A stretch of DNA of 6,417 bases from Nanosynbacter sp. Lineage in GTDB: Bacteria > Patescibacteriota > Saccharimonadia > Saccharimonadales > Saccharimonadaceae. Both the position numbers and the translations under genes were made by a program. Location: positions 1 through 6,417 of the forward strand of contig JABZKE010000033.1 in NCBI GenBank assembly GCA_015257445.1, in the 5' to 3' direction. The notes beneath the pieces were generated by a model that was not told the DNA's origin, did not search any database, and saw only the letters and a program-made list of their open reading frames with translations. Shown here piece after piece: positions 5,460 through 6,417 of the stretch. Within the stretch, counting starts at the first letter, position 1; each line of letters begins with the position of its first letter.

Positions 5460-6417
5460 TTATTCCAGCCCCATCACTCTGCGCACTCTCCTAAGGCAAG
5501 CTAAGAAATATTTAACATCTATATTTGTATTATAAAAAGCTAAACTTGCTCGCACCACCGCACCGATTTTTTTCTCTGTTAAAAATGTTTCCGCACACAT
5601 CATTCCCGCTCTCACCATCACACCAAAATCCGCCAAAATCTGCGCCGTATCATGTGCATGCACCCCCTTCACATTGAAGCTAATAATGCCATTCTCCGCA
5701 AAATATAATTCGATATTTTCTTCTTTCTCTAACTCTTCCCGAATTTTCTCGGTTAATCTCTTTTCTGTCCCGTAAATTTCCGAGTGTTCCAACCAAAATT
5801 TCTCCGTCACAGAAAGTCCAGCAATCGCCCCCATATTTAGCGTCCCACCTTCGAACTTACTCAGCCCCGGCGCAAAACTCATCTTCACTTTACCATCCGC
5901 AAGCTTCACTGATTCCACCATTTCACCCCCATAATTTAACGGCTTCAACTTCTTCATCAAATCATACCTCAGATATACTACTCCCACACCCATTGGCGCT
6001 CCAATTTTATGCCCCGAGAATACTAAGCCGTCCACCCCTAATTCCCTCACATCAATCTTCTTATGTGCCACTAATTGCGCCGCATCCATCAAAATTAGCC
6101 CCTGAAAGCCTAAGTTCCTCAATTCTTTCGCGATGCCACTTCGATCCACCCCCGTCACATTACTCATTCCCGTCATCGCCACAATTTTGATTTTTGGTTC
6201 CGCCCCCTCAGTCTTTGCACGTTCAAGATCCAGCTTCATCTCACTCACGAGATCTTCCGTAATTCGCACTTTCTCCCCGTAACGTTCCGAAAAAGCCAAA
6301 AGATTACTATGATGAGACTCTAAATCCACCAAGATCTCCCCCTCATGGCTCCCATCCTCGCTTAGCCACCCCTCAATTCCATTAGCTAGTAAATTTAGTC
6401 CCTCCGTCGCATTTTTC
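5460..6417 (-). CDS. sufS: Cysteine desulfurase SufS (class II), 5' end outside window, unusual active site
   Basis: SufS is a PLP enzyme that removes sulfur from cysteine as a persulfide for Fe-S cluster assembly. The C-terminal 318 residues are visible; about 80-90 N-terminal residues lie beyond the right edge. The frame is open to the edge and begins with NATEGLNLLA, a SufS motif, so the TTG at 6330-6332 is not the start. Numbered from the first visible residue, ESHHSN is the substrate-cofactor region. DAAQLVAH is the PLP-binding aspartate region, and FSGHKIG carries the PLP lysine (residue 137, codon 6006-6008). KFEGGTLN follows, and RAGMMCAE holds the sulfur-carrying Cys (residue 274, codon 5595-5597). 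RASLAFYNTNIDV near the end is typical of class II. Two departures stand out: TGMSN where THVSN is expected (PLP-stacking His replaced by Gly, codon 6168-6170), and MM where HH usually precedes the Cys. Lysine, cysteine and both arginines are kept, so it is probably active. Confidence 0.93.
   Translation of the reverse strand, partial: KNATEGLNLLANGIEGWLSEDGSHEGEILVDLESHHSNLLAFSERYGEKVRITEDLVSEMKLDLERAKTEGAEPKIKIVAMTGMSNVTGVDRSGIAKELRNLGFQGLILMDAAQLVAHKKIDVRELGVDGLVFSGHKIGAPMGVGVVYLRYDLMKKLKPLNYGGEMVESVKLADGKVKMSFAPGLSKFEGGTLNMGAIAGLSVTEKFWLEHSEIYGTEKRLTEKIREELEKEENIELYFAENGIISFNVKGVHAHDTAQILADFGVMVRAGMMCAETFLTEKKIGAVVRASLAFYNTNIDVKYFLACLRRVRRVMGLE

Noticed and set aside
5395..5460. UGA recoding (Gly, as in Gracilibacteria) giving a longer SufU
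   Set aside because: All long genes are intact under the standard code and end normally, including sufU itself at a TGA; one upstream TGA does not support recoding.
4419..6332. Plus-strand open frames antisense to the DUF5663-like gene, sufU and sufS
   Set aside because: They have no family resemblance, are rich in Ser/Pro/Phe from reading the opposite strand, and lie over well-supported genes.

Overview
The window looks like a piece of a Patescibacteria (CPR) genome, possibly Saccharibacteria. Three things suggest this: the proteins are shortened relative to well-studied relatives, one small protein resembles DUF5663 (a family I know mainly from Patescibacteria), and the DNA is AT-rich with very strong strand asymmetry. 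The assignment is an inference from sequence character and was not tested by a search. UGA is a normal stop here, because long genes are intact under the standard code.

Layout. Positions 1-238 (minus) hold the first 79 codons of a winged-helix regulator that runs off the left edge. It is divergent from priA (288-2300, plus). The 49-bp gap contains two back-to-back extended -10 elements inside a perfect 8+8 bp dyad, a strong operator candidate. After priA comes a 574-bp spacer with no convincing protein gene; it holds a 125-bp element bounded by a perfect 12-bp inverted repeat. Next are def (2875-3450) and fmt (3490-4290), co-directional and probably one transcript. fmt converges on the minus-strand genes at a 9-bp-stem bidirectional terminator (4370-4391). 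On the minus strand are a DUF5663-like gene (4419-4844) with its own promoter and repeat-rich upstream region, then sufU (4969-5394) and the 3' part of sufS (from 5460, cut by the right edge).

How the genes work together. PriA restarts collapsed replication forks. Fmt formylates Met-tRNAi and Def removes the formyl group from new proteins, so those two are the opposite ends of one cycle. SufS takes sulfur from cysteine and SufU accepts it for Fe-S cluster assembly; the rest of the suf operon probably lies beyond the right edge.

The most interesting observations are the departures from the textbook proteins. PriA seems to lack its winged-helix domain. Fmt lacks the basic tRNA-binding loop. 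Def has an altered motif 1. SufS has Gly in place of the PLP-stacking His and Met-Met in place of His-His before the active Cys. In addition, priA and def both appear to have leaderless promoters, whereas the other promoters seen give short leaders with Shine-Dalgarno sites. I found no defence system, CRISPR array, tRNA, rRNA or recognisable transposase.
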